Origin: Pycnopodia helianthoides
Lineage: Eukaryota; Echinodermata; Asteroidea; Forcipulatida; Asteriidae
DNA length: 64,000 bases
NCBI GenBank assembly: GCA_032158295.1
Contig: CM063249.1
Coordinates: forward strand, 9,811,195 to 9,875,194
Direction: 5' to 3'
The notes beneath the pieces were generated by a model. The model was not told the DNA's origin and did no database searches. It worked only from the letters and a program-made list of their open reading frames with translations. This document shows, in pieces, positions 41,368 through 52,177 of the stretch. Both the position numbers and the translations under genes were made by a program. Within the stretch, counting starts at the first letter, position 1, and every line of letters starts with the position of its first letter.

Positions 41368-44300
41368 TCAGTCTCGAAGTAGCGCACACGTTTCGAATGG
41401 TAATGGGAAGCGAGTCAACCCGACCATTGCTTCAAACGTCAACGGTGGAGAGCCGTCTGGCTTCCTGAAGGTGAATTGATGCATGAAATACGTGAAGAAA
41501 ATGAAGAGTTCCATCTTGGCAAGGTGCTCACCGATGCAACTCCGTCGACCTGTGGATTTATAAGCGGAGAGAGAGAGAGAGAGAAAAAGGTGCATTAATA
41601 CACTGGTATTGACTCCATGACTCTCCAATAATGTCCAACTGTTCACACGCTTTTTTAAATTACTTTTTAAAAAGCAAGTTCGCCACAAGCAAGGCTTAAA
41701 GACACTCTTGGTAAGGGGCTTCAGTAAGAACAATTATTAAATGTTAAAGTAACTCAAAGGGGGGTGAAGGTAGGAATTGATATTCCTCTTAAAACAGTCT
41801 AGATTTTAGGATGGCGGGAAACATGCACCAGGCAAGGCGTTCCAAAGAGATGCAGTGCGTGGATAAAGCTGTCGGAATGGCTCTACATCTCAGCAAATCA
41901 AGAGTGTATTGGTGAGAAGAAGCAGAAAGTGTGGTTTCACGCTCAAACATTTTGATAGGAGGAAGGTTATAAGCTAAACTTGGTTGACAGTGGGCACGAC
42001 CAGCACGGTTTGCTGTATATCCTGGCAAAACTAGATGGAGGTTTTGGAGGATCTAGGCACAATTGATTGGGAGCTCCTGACCGGGCATATTATGGTTGGT
42101 TTTGCTATGATATCAACTTAAGTCTGGACAAAGTGGAGGGGTGAATTAAAAGATTTGGACGAAGGAGCCTGGCAAAGTTTGTTAGCTATGTAATACTGAT
42201 TCTACCCAACTCTGCTAAAGCTAGAGGAAGGAGGTTGGTGATCTGGTTTGGTGAGGAGTTACAACAGGCCTTACCTATACTAAATGGAATCAACTCTTCG
42301 GGCTTATGAGCTCTGCCGTTCGTGTCCAGAAACCTCTCCGGTTTGAACTTTGCTGGTTCGGGCCACACTTTCTCGTCTCGAAATAATGCCCATAGGTTTG
42401 CGATGACAATCATCCCCTCTTGAATTGCAAATCCCCGTACTTCAGTATCAGCCGAGGCGGCGTGAGGCATACCCAGTGGGACAACAACAGAGATCCTCTG
42501 GATTTCCCACAGGACAGCCTGGGTGAAGTTCAGCTCGGGCTTGTCGGCCAGTCTCGGCAGGCGGTTGCGGCCGACCACGGTATCAATCTCGTCCTGGACT
42601 CTCCTCTGGATGTCCGGATACGCCATCATGTAGACAATTGCCCATAGCAGCGTCGTGGCTGTAGTCTCCATCCCAGCCGCGAAGAGGTTTCCCAGAGTGC
42701 CGACGATGTTGTTGTCATTAAGATGGGGATGTTTTAATGTCCCGGAGTGTGATTCATTCGCCTCCTCGTTGTGGATGATCTCCTTTAAGTACGCATCAGT
42801 GAAGTCTTGCAGATTTTCCAGATCGAAATTTGATCGGTGTGACGCAACGACGTCCAGCAGGAAGCTTCGGAACTCGCCAAAGGAAGCGAAGACGTCGGCT
42901 TTGTTCCGGGTAAAAACACGCATGGCCGGTACGGCGTTTTTAAGCCCGCCGGATCCGATGTGATTCACGATGCGGTGTATAACCCGCATCAGGTTGGAAA
43001 ACGTCGGGTCCGAGTACTCGTAACGCTTGCCGACGACCACGGAACAGATGACGTTGGCTACGGCGTTCCCGAATACGAGCTTGGGGTTGAATCCCTTGCC
43101 GTTGTGACTTGACATCTCCTGCATGAGGGCTTTGGCCTCGGTGCCGATCTGGTGCTCAAAGGTAGCCTTGCCGACTCCGAGACTGCGGAGTACGGTGAGT
43201 GAAAACTGCCGGAGATCTTTCCATTTCTTCCCGGACGACATGGCGACGCCTGCAGGACGAATTCAAAATAAAATTCCCATTTAAAAAAAAACACACACAC
43301 ATTGAAACTGTACATTTTTATATACGGAATCACAACAGCAAAATTATTTTTTCCCCCAAACATTTTAGCCAATACTACTCATCGAAACCTTCCACTCCTG
43401 CATCCAATGCATTAACTTCAAAAATCCAGCACCCCTCATCTCCGATTACTTTATATACCTTGTTTCCTTCAAACACTAATCACTAAATCATTTTTGCAAA
43501 CCTGCATATTAAATACCAAATTTGATTTCCAACCAACCTCGCCCGCTACTTTCGCAGAATTTAAGACCCACGGTGCAATGTATTTCCCTTGTGGTTCCGG
43601 GGGGGGGGGGAGGGGAACAGCTTTCTAGCCAATACTTACATCTTTAATATTTTTGGGCAGTAAGGTTGGCGTAGTGGTATCTTGCCTTGCCTTCCACCTC
43701 TGGGATCCCAGTTTAAATCACACTGGGGCACTAAGTAGATTGGGTTTTTCAGTCCCTGCCTGATTGCGTGGGTTTTCCCTGGAATATTTCTCTGGGGTTT
43801 TCCTCCCACACCTAATACTGAGGTTCTTGGCTAGTATAGTGATACGTTTGCTTTCGGAGAGTCCTTGGCTTCACAACCAGAATTAATAAATAAATAAAAT
43901 ATTTATTTCAACAAAAACTCTTTGGTTCGCTGAGCAGAGCGGGAGCCCTATGCGGTGAATAACACATTAGCATTGTTTCCCTCTTGAACAGTAACTTCAA
44001 TGACACTCCACGGGTGCACCATTTCCCCTCCTCCATGATTATTCTATCTTTTTAGAGTGTGATAACACCAGACAACGTGAGCTTTTGCTTTGCTACACGG
44101 GGAGCCAGGATAAAGTTGGGTGAACCATGGGTGTCAATTATTAACTGAGTCTCGCCATGGAGCAAGGAAGTGCATTGTGAGTTGAAAAGAGAGAGCAACA
44201 ATCTGAGCCCTCCTCCATCCTGAAGCGTACAATTCTCAATCAATAAGAACACGTCTGCCATGTCTGCATGACCACGAAGGAAGGAAGCCAACTTGAAATC

Positions 44301-46357
44301 ATGGCCGTTTCCAAACTGACGGCTACGGCTACAGCTACGGTACGATCGCCACACCATGACCGTGCGATGAAGTATAGAATATCCTTAGCAATATCCCTTA
44401 GCATTACTCTTTAGTCGTATAGCCGTTAGCCGCCAATTCGGATACGGCCGTTATAGTCGTCATGTTGCAGGTCACGAACTGCAAACTGAGAGAAAGCCCA
44501 AACCGTGTTAATCATTATTTTGCTATCGGAATTATTGTCCTCGCAATGACTTGGAAATTGCTGTCTGTGCCCCCCCCCCCCTCTCCCCCAGGTGCCCCCA
44601 TTTGGTATCTGGACTTTTGAGATTAACAATTACCCGCGTAAATTATTTCATTTTATTGATGTGATAATTTCAATATTTGTTAAACTGTTTGTCCATATAA
44701 ACGCACACAATCTAGTTGTTTTTACAGTCATGTCAGATTATCTTATACAAAAACAGTAAATGGCGTAACAAGAGTGCCGAAATGGGGCCTGTTTAAAACA
44801 AAATTGCAAATGGAAACTACAGTTTCAACTCGCCAGAAGTGTCCCCCCCCTAGAAAAAAGGGGCTCCCCTTTGTGCCCCTCTAAATGTGACTGCTCTATA
44901 TTCCGAAACCCCTAAGGCCTGCGCTAAACGTCGCACGTTTGTCGTGTCGAACTCAAACAGTTGTAAAATTAGGAATTAAATTCAACAAAAGAGCGACGTT
45001 TAGCGCAAACCTTTTATTTAAGTTCGGCACTGCCGTGTAGCACGGCAAGCCCTGCCGTGTAGCACGGCAAGCCCTGCCGTGTAGCACGGCAAGCCCTGCC
45101 GTGTAGCACGGCAAGCCCTGCCGTGCTACACGGTAGCGGCACGACACGGTGACAAATGTCGCGCTCTTGCCGTGTCGAATCGAACTGAAAACATTTGAGT
45201 TCGGCTCGGCAAAAGTGCGACGTTTAGCGCAGGCCTAAGTTCCAACAACCTCTCGTGATTTACACGCCAGGGTTAGGGTTAGGGTTAGGGTAAGGGTTAG
45301 GGTTAAGGTTATGGTAAGGGTTAGGGTTAGGGTTATGGTAAGGGTTAGGGTTGTATTATGTTTAGGGTTAGGATAAGGAAAATGCACTAGGGGTGTCGGA
45401 ACATACTAGGGGTATCTGAGCATAGGTGTGTCGAAACGTAGGTGTGTAACCCACTGTAAAGGTGTTGTTGGTACATGTACCACTCTTTTGGTTGCTTTGT
45501 AGCTTCAAACTTAGTATAAAGTATTCGCTTCGGTTGGGGAATGGATAATGTATTTTGGGCGTTGGTCTACCATTTTCTTCCGTCATGCGATAACTCATGA
45601 AAGCTCGATAGATAAAGCTGTCAAACACCCTGATGAAAGTCCAACCAAGGTCCAACTCTAGAGAAAGCCTGTACGGTTCCATATATAAGGGAAAGTCCTT
45701 TGTACGTGCGTGGGCAGTAACCTTGGATTCCAAATAGAGCTCACACCTAACAATAATAACACAACGTGTTTCCGTTCAACCATGGAGGACGAAAACATAC
45801 CTCCATGGTTCAACCAAATAATAGAGATTTGCCAAAAGAGGTACGTCCTTGCCCTTGGTCAATTGCCTAAAATGTCTAGCCCACCTATTTACGTTGAATT
45901 ACTTAAATTGTTTATCAAGGATGTTTTTTTTCAGCCTGTGTTATTTATTTATTTATATTTTTTATATAAATATATCTACATCCTCGTTTTAAAGGACCAG
46001 TGCTAGTGGAATTTCTCTCCTCTCCGCACTCCATAAATGCACATCGACACTCTAGCTGTAGGTGACAGTAAAACATCACCAATTAGTTGATGACTAAATA
46101 GTAAATATATGAAATTAAGACCTTTCTCTGCTGCAAATTTCGTAAGGTTTAACGCAGAATTTAAAGAGATCCAATAACATACAGACAGACAAACAAACAC
46201 CACAATCACCATTCGGCAGTTTATATAGAGATATATAGTTAATAACAATACATACATGGATACCCCGCCCCCCACAACAACACCACCACCAACAACTACA
46301 ACGACGACAACAGCAACAACAACAAAACAACAGCAACAACAACAACAACAACAACAA

Positions 46358-46434
<77 letters not shown>

Positions 46435-46874
46435 CAACAACAACAACAACAACAACAACCCCAATCAAAACAAAAAAACCCTCACATTTGCCTACCTTCG
46501 CTTTTCATTGCCTCAGCTATCAGCGTGTTCGGTGGCCGGTCGCTCAAGTGGGGATTCTGGAAAGCTTGCTTAACAGACGAGTAATCGTTCAAGATCACAA
46601 GTGTCTTATTCACTACCTTAAAGCGAAAGATTGTGCCGAATCTCCGCGTGAGCTTCGCGAAGAGAAGATGCGGGTGGGACCCGCTGCGTAGCTCGAAGAA
46701 GATCCGGGGTAGGAGTCCGAGCAGTGGCCAGCCCCACGGCCCCGGTGGAAGCTTCTTGGACTGACGGTACCACCAGAATGTAAGGGTTGCCAGTAAAACT
46801 CCAATGCAGAACCTGATGTCGAGATGTGACGCTGAAACTAAAAGAGCCCACAGACTTCCCGTTATCAGAGTCAT
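41368..46874 (-). CDS. Cytochrome P450, CYP2-type (clan 2), 3 exons, complete
   Basis: Exons 46874-46496, 43249-42275 and 41549-41368 (379, 975 and 182 nt) join in phase 1 twice and give 511 aa. Expected to be an ER-anchored haem-thiolate monooxygenase; the substrate is unknown. The N-terminal anchor (FCIGVLLATLTFWWY) is followed by the hinge KLPPGPWGWPLLG. Other motifs are C-helix WKDLR (about 136-140), I-helix AAGMETTATT (about 317-326), K-helix EIQR (375-378), PERF (430-433) and haem loop FSIGRRSCIG with Cys 456, split by the second intron. An in-frame Met 17 codons upstream (46925) is an alternative start. Intron 1 (3.2 kb) holds a CAA/CAG tract, telomere-like repeats, a MITE and a SINE. 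It is divergently oriented to two paralogues downstream. All key residues are intact. Confidence 0.92.
41673..42180 (+). repeat. Dispersed repeat, longest copy, in P450 intron 2
   Basis: Same family as 29205-29350 and 13690-13960 (CACTCTTGGTAAGGGGCT, GGTAGGAATTGATATTCCTC), continuing here for about 500 bases (GAGATGCAGTGCGTGG, TTGGTTGACAGTGGGCACG). It may derive from a retroelement; no intact frame. Confidence 0.6.
43656..43908 (+). repeat. tRNA-derived SINE, second member of the 14105 family
   Basis: A-box-like GTTGGCGTAGTGGTATC, a decayed B region, then GATTGGGTTTTTCAGTCCCT, GATTGCGTGGGTTTTCC and GGTTTTCCTCCCACA as in 14105-14347, ending in an A/T-rich (AATA)n tail. In intron 1 of the minus-strand P450, antisense to the gene. 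Confidence 0.7.
44912..45239. mobile_element. 328-bp inverted-repeat element with internal tandem repeat
   Basis: Ends CTAAGGCCTGCGCTAAACGT then CGCACGTTTGTCG, and the inverted AGTGCGACGTTTAGCGCAGG then CCTAAG. An internal GCGACGTTTAGCGCAAACC (about 44993-45011) repeats the end motif. It carries the 22-bp array at 45031-45133. In P450 intron 1. Confidence 0.75.
45031..45133. repeat. Perfect 22-bp tandem repeat, four units, palindromic core
   Basis: TGCCGTGTAGCACGGCAAGC-CC is repeated four times without change (45031-45118), plus a partial fifth in which the core is flipped (GCCGTGCTACACGG). Each unit contains CCGTG..CACGG, so it can form small hairpins. Confidence 0.9.
45269..45375. repeat. 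Interstitial telomere-type (TTAGGG)n
   Basis: GGTTAGGGTTAGGGTTAGGG with TTAGGGTAAGGG and TTATGG variants, about 100 bases. Embedded in single-copy intron sequence on both sides, so not a chromosome end. Confidence 0.85.
46263..46460. repeat. CAA/CAG trinucleotide tract 36 bases inside a splice donor
   Basis: About 200 bases of (CAA)n with interspersed CAG on the plus strand, (TTG/CTG)n in the transcript of the minus-strand P450. The exon 1 donor is at 46495-46494, so the tract starts about 35 bases into intron 1. Long Gln and Leu/Val/Cys frames through it are artefacts of the repeat. Confidence 0.9.
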
Positions 46875-47289
46875 TGTAAAGTGTTTGTACACGCAGTGCA
46901 GTATGAAAAGGCTGTTGGTAGGCAAAGTACATGAACATGTAAGTGCTCTCTTTCAGAGTTTACCGCTGGTGCTCGCACACTGATATGGTGAAGATTCTCC
47001 GGAGTAAGTCAGCGTCATATACCTCTGAAAATGATCAGCTCCAATGATCGTTTTTATCTTGGGGGTGACTATTTTGCGCATGGCTACACAACCGGCTGGT
47101 GAGCACTCCAGCACTGGGTCAAAGTACGGGGCCAAAGAGTTCTCGGAGAAAGCGGACGGACCCGAACGAAAAGGAACTAAAAAGGGCCTCTGGGTGAAAC
47201 CACTTTCACTGTTTAGAGGTACGCCACACTGTAGTGTAGGCAAATATCTCCGAGGGGCAAAAAACAAATAATATTTATCCCCGATGCAA
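46875..47289. promoter_or_regulatory. Upstream region of the minus-strand P450
   Basis: By position this holds the 5' UTR and promoter. No TATA box or factor site can be assigned with confidence. Confidence 0.25.
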
Positions 47290-47560
47290 AGTTAGGCAGT
47301 GGGTACTTTTGGTAATCACTCAAGAAATACATCAGCATAAAAACTGACTTGGTAAGGAGAACCTGAGAGCTGCTGATAGTATAACATATTGTGAGAAACG
47401 ACTCCTTCTGAAGAAATGTAGATTTTGAGAAAGCGGTAATTTATCACTAAAATGTTTGAATCTGAGAATGAAGCCTTTCTCAGGCATTTGAAAGCACACA
47501 CGTCTATGCAACCCATGTTTTTTCTTTCATTATTTTCTTGCAAATCCGATGATCAATTGG
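47290..47560. repeat. Dispersed repeat, family 2 type, truncated copy
   Basis: GGTAATCACTCAAGAAAT, AGCATAAAAACTGACTTGGT, GAGAGCTGCTGATAGTATAA and TTGTGAGAAACGACTCC match 34018-34388 and 8570-8680. Confidence 0.6.
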
Positions 47561-48229
47561 GCCTAAATTGGAAAAAACTGATTAATATGAAGTTCATGAT
47601 AGAACAATTTTTTTCTGTGAAATATTTTCGTCGGAAATGAAGTCATTCGAGGAAACTGTCTCTGAAAACCTACGAAACGAAAAGGCTAATTTGGGTTGAC
47701 ACAACCCAAATTATGAGCATTGTGATTACATGCTGACATTTTCACAGGTTTGTTATTTCATGAATGGTTTATCACACAAAAGATGAAAATTGTCTGCGAC
47801 TATTTTGTCAGCTCTACCAATCCTGTATAATACCTTTTAAACTTAAACGTCAATGTCAAACCCTTCCTTTAAGGAAAGTCAGACATGGGTAAATACAAGG
47901 TTTTTGACCTTCCTTTAAGGCATGTCAGACATGGGTAAACAAAAGGTTCTTGAAAGATCGGTCGTATTACTGCAGTAACAAAAAATTTAACCCGAGGGGC
48001 ACTGAGCCGATCCAACGTAGAGTGTCATCTAACATGAATAGGGAACACGCGTACAGAATCTGCTGCACGTACAGTATTAGTGCACAGTAATAACCGGTCC
48101 AGCACGTTGGCTGTTATATTCCTGAGTTCAAGACTCTGTTCAGCCATGGAGGAATAACCCGACACTGAATTGGCAAATTGATTGCCATAAATTGTAAACA
48201 CACAATGTGGGTAGTCATAGACACAATCA

Positions 48230-48763
48230 AACCGGGAACCTATAACAAAAGAGGACAAAAGGGTACCCGGTTGGGTAAAGGTCCCCAGTTGGAAAGTGTG
48301 CACAAAACCAATGCGAGCTAGCTGTTGCCAAAAGGTTAGAGTACGAACAAAAGAGAACTGTTGCAGGTGTTTACACACTAAAAAATGTGTGGGCATACGC
48401 TTGGGTCCATGTTGTAGGGTCAAAAAGCAAAAACAAAAACAACGGAACAATGGACCAAACTTGGACACCACAGGGGAATTCTAGAACAACATTTCTAGAA
48501 TAATAGAACAACAATAGCAGGACCCGACAATTAGCCACCATCCGTATGTGCGATGGTTACTGTGTGAAATCTTTGAAACCGAGGACTTAAGTTAACACAA
48601 AAAAAATCCGGGTGTTTTTACAGAGGGAGGACGTCCTCGCTTCGCTTTCGTGTGCAAAACCCATGAGGACGTGGCTAAAAAAAACAATACAAAAAACAAA
48701 TACAAGTCCAAACAATGGGAAAACAAAGACAAGTCCTCGATTTAAGGGATTCACAAACATGTG

Positions 48764-48813
<50 letters not shown>

Positions 48814-49138
48814 ACACAGAAGGGCATATGTGGGGTCCTGACAACAATGGAACAATGGACCCCACAAGGTCATTTCAATAGGAACAATTGGGCCCCACAA
48901 GGGAATTCTTCAGAAAAGGGAATAATAGAACAACAATAGCAGTACCCCACAAACCGGATCCGTAAGGATGTGTGTGTGTATGTGTGGGTAGGCATACACA
49001 CCGTTGTGTGGACTTTTACACAGTGGAACAAAGGTCCCCACAACGTTTTTCTTTGTTAAACTGGGTCCCCACAAGGGAATTCTTTAGAAAAGGGAACAAT
49101 AGAACAACAATAGGAAGTCCCCACAACGGTGTGTGCAA

Positions 49139-49176
<38 letters not shown>

Positions 49177-49320
49177 CTTACACACGCTATAACGTGGTTA
49201 TTTACACAATGGAACAATGCTACCCTACAAGGTTTTCTTTGTTCTATAGTGGTACCCCGCAGAAGATTTCTTCGGAGAAGGGAATAATAAAACAACAAAG
49301 GAAGTACTCCGTATAACTGT
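48230..49320. repeat. Tandem ~160-bp units carrying (TG)n tracts
   Basis: Four diverged units share ACACAATGGAACAATG, CCCCACAAGGGAATTCTT and AGAAAAGGGAATAATAGAAC then AACAATAG (about 48445-48530, 48838-48955, 49015-49130, 49195-49310). (TG)n runs separate them at 48766-48810, 49140-49175 and 49333-49349. Open frames in both directions are repeat artefacts. Confidence 0.7.
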
Positions 49321-50028
49321 CATAATTAAGGGGTGTGTGTGTGTGTGTGCCGGGGGGGGGGGTGTAATGCAACGAATAGATTGTGTACTTATGATCAGTT
49401 ATCACAAAATGGGGGTTCTGTGGTTCAACTTTTGAGGGGACTGATCATTTTTGTATTTAAAGTTGATCCTACTTGCCTCGGCAAGCGGAGTGATGTTTTG
49501 TGAAAACTGACATCAAACCGATTTGGGGAAAATGGGGGGGGGGGGGTACTTTCTGGGTTTATTTAGCAAAAATTCCCAACGGCTGACCTGTCAAAAAATG
49601 GATAAAAAAAACCCAAATCCAACAGATTGAGATTCTACAGTTTTCAGTATTTTTTACAAAAACTGAGAAACTCCTGGAGAAAGGTTGTTTCACTCTGAAA
49701 ATTAATTGATTTAACACTGAGTTCAATATGTAATATTACTTTGTGTGGTGCACCCACAAACGACCACTACCGTTATTGCGCCCTCTAAAAAAACTGTGAA
49801 CACAATGGTATGTAGGATACAATAACGACTAGCGAACGAAGCGCCACCTATTATATAGCCTTGAATGCAAGGCTATTTGGGCGAGTCCGAAGAACGATAC
49901 ATATTATGCTCACACACCGAGTCCACGCACCGAGTCCGTCATTGCTAGAGCAGACTATGGCTCCAAGTCTGTGGTCGTGTTTTTTGTTGTTGTCTACCTT
50001 ATAAAGTATTGTCTGAAATAGGAGGCAT

Positions 50029-50352
50029 GATATAACCAAACAGAAGTATGAAGCTAAACCACGAACCACAACCATGCACATTCTGTGGTAGCTGCCACTG
50101 GTTTCCTGTTTCTCAGCTGGTAACCCTAACTTTTTTTAACCCTATCCCTAACCCAACCCCTAACCCTAACCCTAACCCTAACCCTAACCCTAACCCTAAC
50201 CCTAACACTACCCCTACCCCTTCCCCTACCCCTACCTACCCCTGCCCCTTCCCCTACCCCTACCTACCCCTACCCCTACCCCTACAGCTACCACAGAACG
50301 TGCATGATGGTTGTGATTCGTGGTTTAGCTTCATATGTCTGATTGGTTATAT
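50029..50352. mobile_element. Foldback element with telomere-type repeat in the loop
   Basis: Left arm about 50029-50096 (TATGAAGCTAAACCACGAAC, AACCATGCACATTCTGTGGT, AGCTG) and right arm about 50283-50352 (CAGCTACCACAGAACGTGCA ... TGGTTTAGCTTCATA) are inverted copies with few differences. Between them lies (CCCTAA)n and a CCCCTACC variant array. No coding frame. Confidence 0.75.
50140..50284. repeat. Interstitial (CCCTAA)n grading into (CCCCTA)n
   Basis: About eight CCCTAA units followed by CCCCTACCCCTTCCCCTACC variants. Forms the loop of the foldback element. Confidence 0.88.
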
Positions 50353-50814
50353 ATCTCTGAAATGGTGCCTTCTTGTGGAATAACCTCCGACGTTAACCTG
50401 GGATTTAGAGTGAGGGCTCGTGTGATTGTCAATCTGCAGGGGCGTTTTGCGTGGCTGATGCAGAGATATAACCGCGATCTCAGACTTGAAGTCAAGTCTA
50501 ACGCTAGAGTAGACCCGACATTGTCCATTGCCCGACAGTCCAATACACACTAGTGGTATGCGAAATGCTGGTAATTGGAGGGATCACTCAGGGGTAGTTA
50601 TTTTGTAGAATGGGTAACTTTGGGACGCTAAAAGGAGTCTTAAAATGCCCACGAAGAATTAAAAAAAAAAAATTATTTATACTTTCCATATACATCAACT
50701 AATGCTAAAATGCCAGATTCAAAATTACTCAAACATATTTTGAAAGGTTTGTCGTCGCATGTTTGAACTATTCTCATTACAATAACCATAACCACAAAAC
50801 CTAAATTGCCCTCA

Positions 50815-50930
50815 CCCGTCCCCCTAACCCTAACCTTACCCAATAACCCTAACCCTAACTATGATATAACCATAGCCCTATAAGTATAACCCTACCCCAA
50901 CCCTAACCCTCACCCTATTTAATGACACTG
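50815..50930. repeat. Degenerate (CCCTAA)n
   Basis: CCCCTAACCCTAACCTTACC and later CCCAACCCTAACCCTCACCC words in about 115 bases, 500 bases from the foldback loop. Confidence 0.7.
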
Positions 50931-50989
50931 AACCACCCTACCCCTGAGCCAGTGCAAAATTTTCACTGAAAATCCTTGTTTGCTTCCCA

Positions 50990-51262
50990 TGTGTTATTTG
51001 TCGAGGTCGGCGAAGCTGCATAGAGCATCTTGCAAAGAAGAGCTCTATATCTTCCTCAGTTCCTACGTGCATCAGTTCGACGTCAGGAAACCACACGGCT
51101 TACCACCTCTGTCAGACAAAGGACTATTTTACTTCCCAACCCCTTTTGATATTATTCGGTGCCGTCAGACGTCTTGAGGGAAATTTGTATGTCTAAATTC
51201 TATTTCCACGGTTTCAACATATATAAGGGCGCCCTCCTGATTCCAAATCTGTGGAGCGTAAC
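50990..51262 (+). pseudogene. Scrambled P450 relic: exon 3 piece followed by an exon 2 piece
   Basis: 51005-51177 aligns with the last exon of the neighbouring P450s: GTCGGCGAAGCTGCAT, a 3-base loss removing the Gly after the haem Cys-Ile, then a 1-base loss and frame change, then YVHQFDVRKPHGLPPL and a stop after RQTS. Downstream, 51211-51262 matches exon 2 (GGTTTCAAC, AAGGGCGCCCTCCTGATT, AAATCTGTGGA). The exon order is reversed relative to a gene, so two pieces were rearranged or inserted separately. Not functional. Confidence 0.78.
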
Positions 51263-51903
51263 ATTTTCAGTCTTTTCCCAATACTTCCCAAGGGTCAACG
51301 TATTGCAACCATTTGATTGAAACTACTTTTAATGTTTTATAGTAATTCTTGTCCTTTTCAACAAAATTTCCACTTATTTTAGTTTTTTTTTAATGATAGA
51401 GTTGTGTCACGTGATGGTGTTAAATGCAATGTGTGGATTCAAAATTGACGGCGGCCATCGCGGATGTTGTGTTTTCAGCCCGTACTAACTTATTTTTTCC
51501 CGATGGAATTATTTTCACGTACAATTTTCCCCAAGTGGATAAACCAACAAATATAGCACCCCAGTAATAAAATAGAATATCAAGTTATGTCAAAATAAAC
51601 AAGTTTGCAAAGTTTTATACCATTTAGACAAAAAAATCCGGATATTATGGAGAAAATACCATTTTGGACCAAAATGCCCTTTATTGGTAAGTTACTGAAT
51701 TTGTCTTACGTCATCATGTAGAACTTTGTAAAATGAACATTTGTGATAAGTTTCATAAAAATTGCTCCAGAACTTTAGAAGGTGCTCCCCGTAATAAGCC
51801 CCACCCCCCTGAACAAAAGAAGAAAGAAAAAAACGTTTACAAAAAACCCGGTCATGATAGGGTTTGAACAGAGTCTATGAAATTGGGTCGTGGTTTCAAT
51901 ACG
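51263..51903. other. Spacer upstream of the second P450
   Basis: AT-rich, no repeat partner identified and no exon. Lies between the P450 relic and the shared upstream block. Confidence 0.35.
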
Positions 51904-52177
51904 AGCCTCACAAGCCTTTAATGCAGTTCTTTTCGGGAAACAACTCTTTGTTGTGACCCAAAAAACAACTTGATCTTTGATCTTTGAAGTGCAGGGATTC
52001 GGTACGGGTCACGATCTCAGCGTTTGAGGCTCAAGCTCGGCTGTAGGATACAGTACACTTTACATGTACGTTAATTGGTGTCCAGGCCGCGCCCGTTTTC
52101 ATTTTTAGTCGAGTCCGCTATCAATCTGAGGTCTGTTCGTGTTATCCTTTTTTGCGAAACACATGATTAATTGAAGC
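51904..52177 (+). promoter_or_regulatory. Upstream block shared by the two tandem P450s, copy B
   Basis: GAGCCTCACAAGCCTTTAAT, GTGCAGGGATT.GGTACGGGTCAC, TTTTAGTCGA and GCGAAACACATGA.TAATTGAAGC are conserved with 58315-58595. The block ends at the start codon and probably contains the 5' UTR and core promoter. No canonical TATA box at a sensible distance. Confidence 0.5.

Noticed and set aside
45031..45133. CRISPR-like array
   Set aside because: The repeats are contiguous with no spacers, in an animal-type genome and inside a MITE.
45269..45375. Chromosome end (telomere)
   Set aside because: Short, imperfect and flanked on both sides by ordinary intron sequence; the same applies to 50140-50284 and 50815-50930.
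45368..45733. 121-aa minus-strand frame
   Set aside because: Looks superficially protein-like but lies in P450 intron 1 beside telomere-type repeats. No domain recognised and no homologue can be checked here.
46003..46468. 117-153-aa minus-strand frames rich in Cys or Leu
   Set aside because: The same trinucleotide tract read on the other strand; they lie in P450 intron 1 with no domain.
46256..46573. 105-aa plus-strand frame with a long poly-Gln stretch
   Set aside because: It is the CAA/CAG microsatellite read in frame, located in the intron and on the antisense strand of a well-supported P450 gene.
48025..48471. 148-aa open frame on the minus strand
   Set aside because: Overlaps the start of the TG-linked repeat array, has no recognisable domain and no splice or start context beyond chance.
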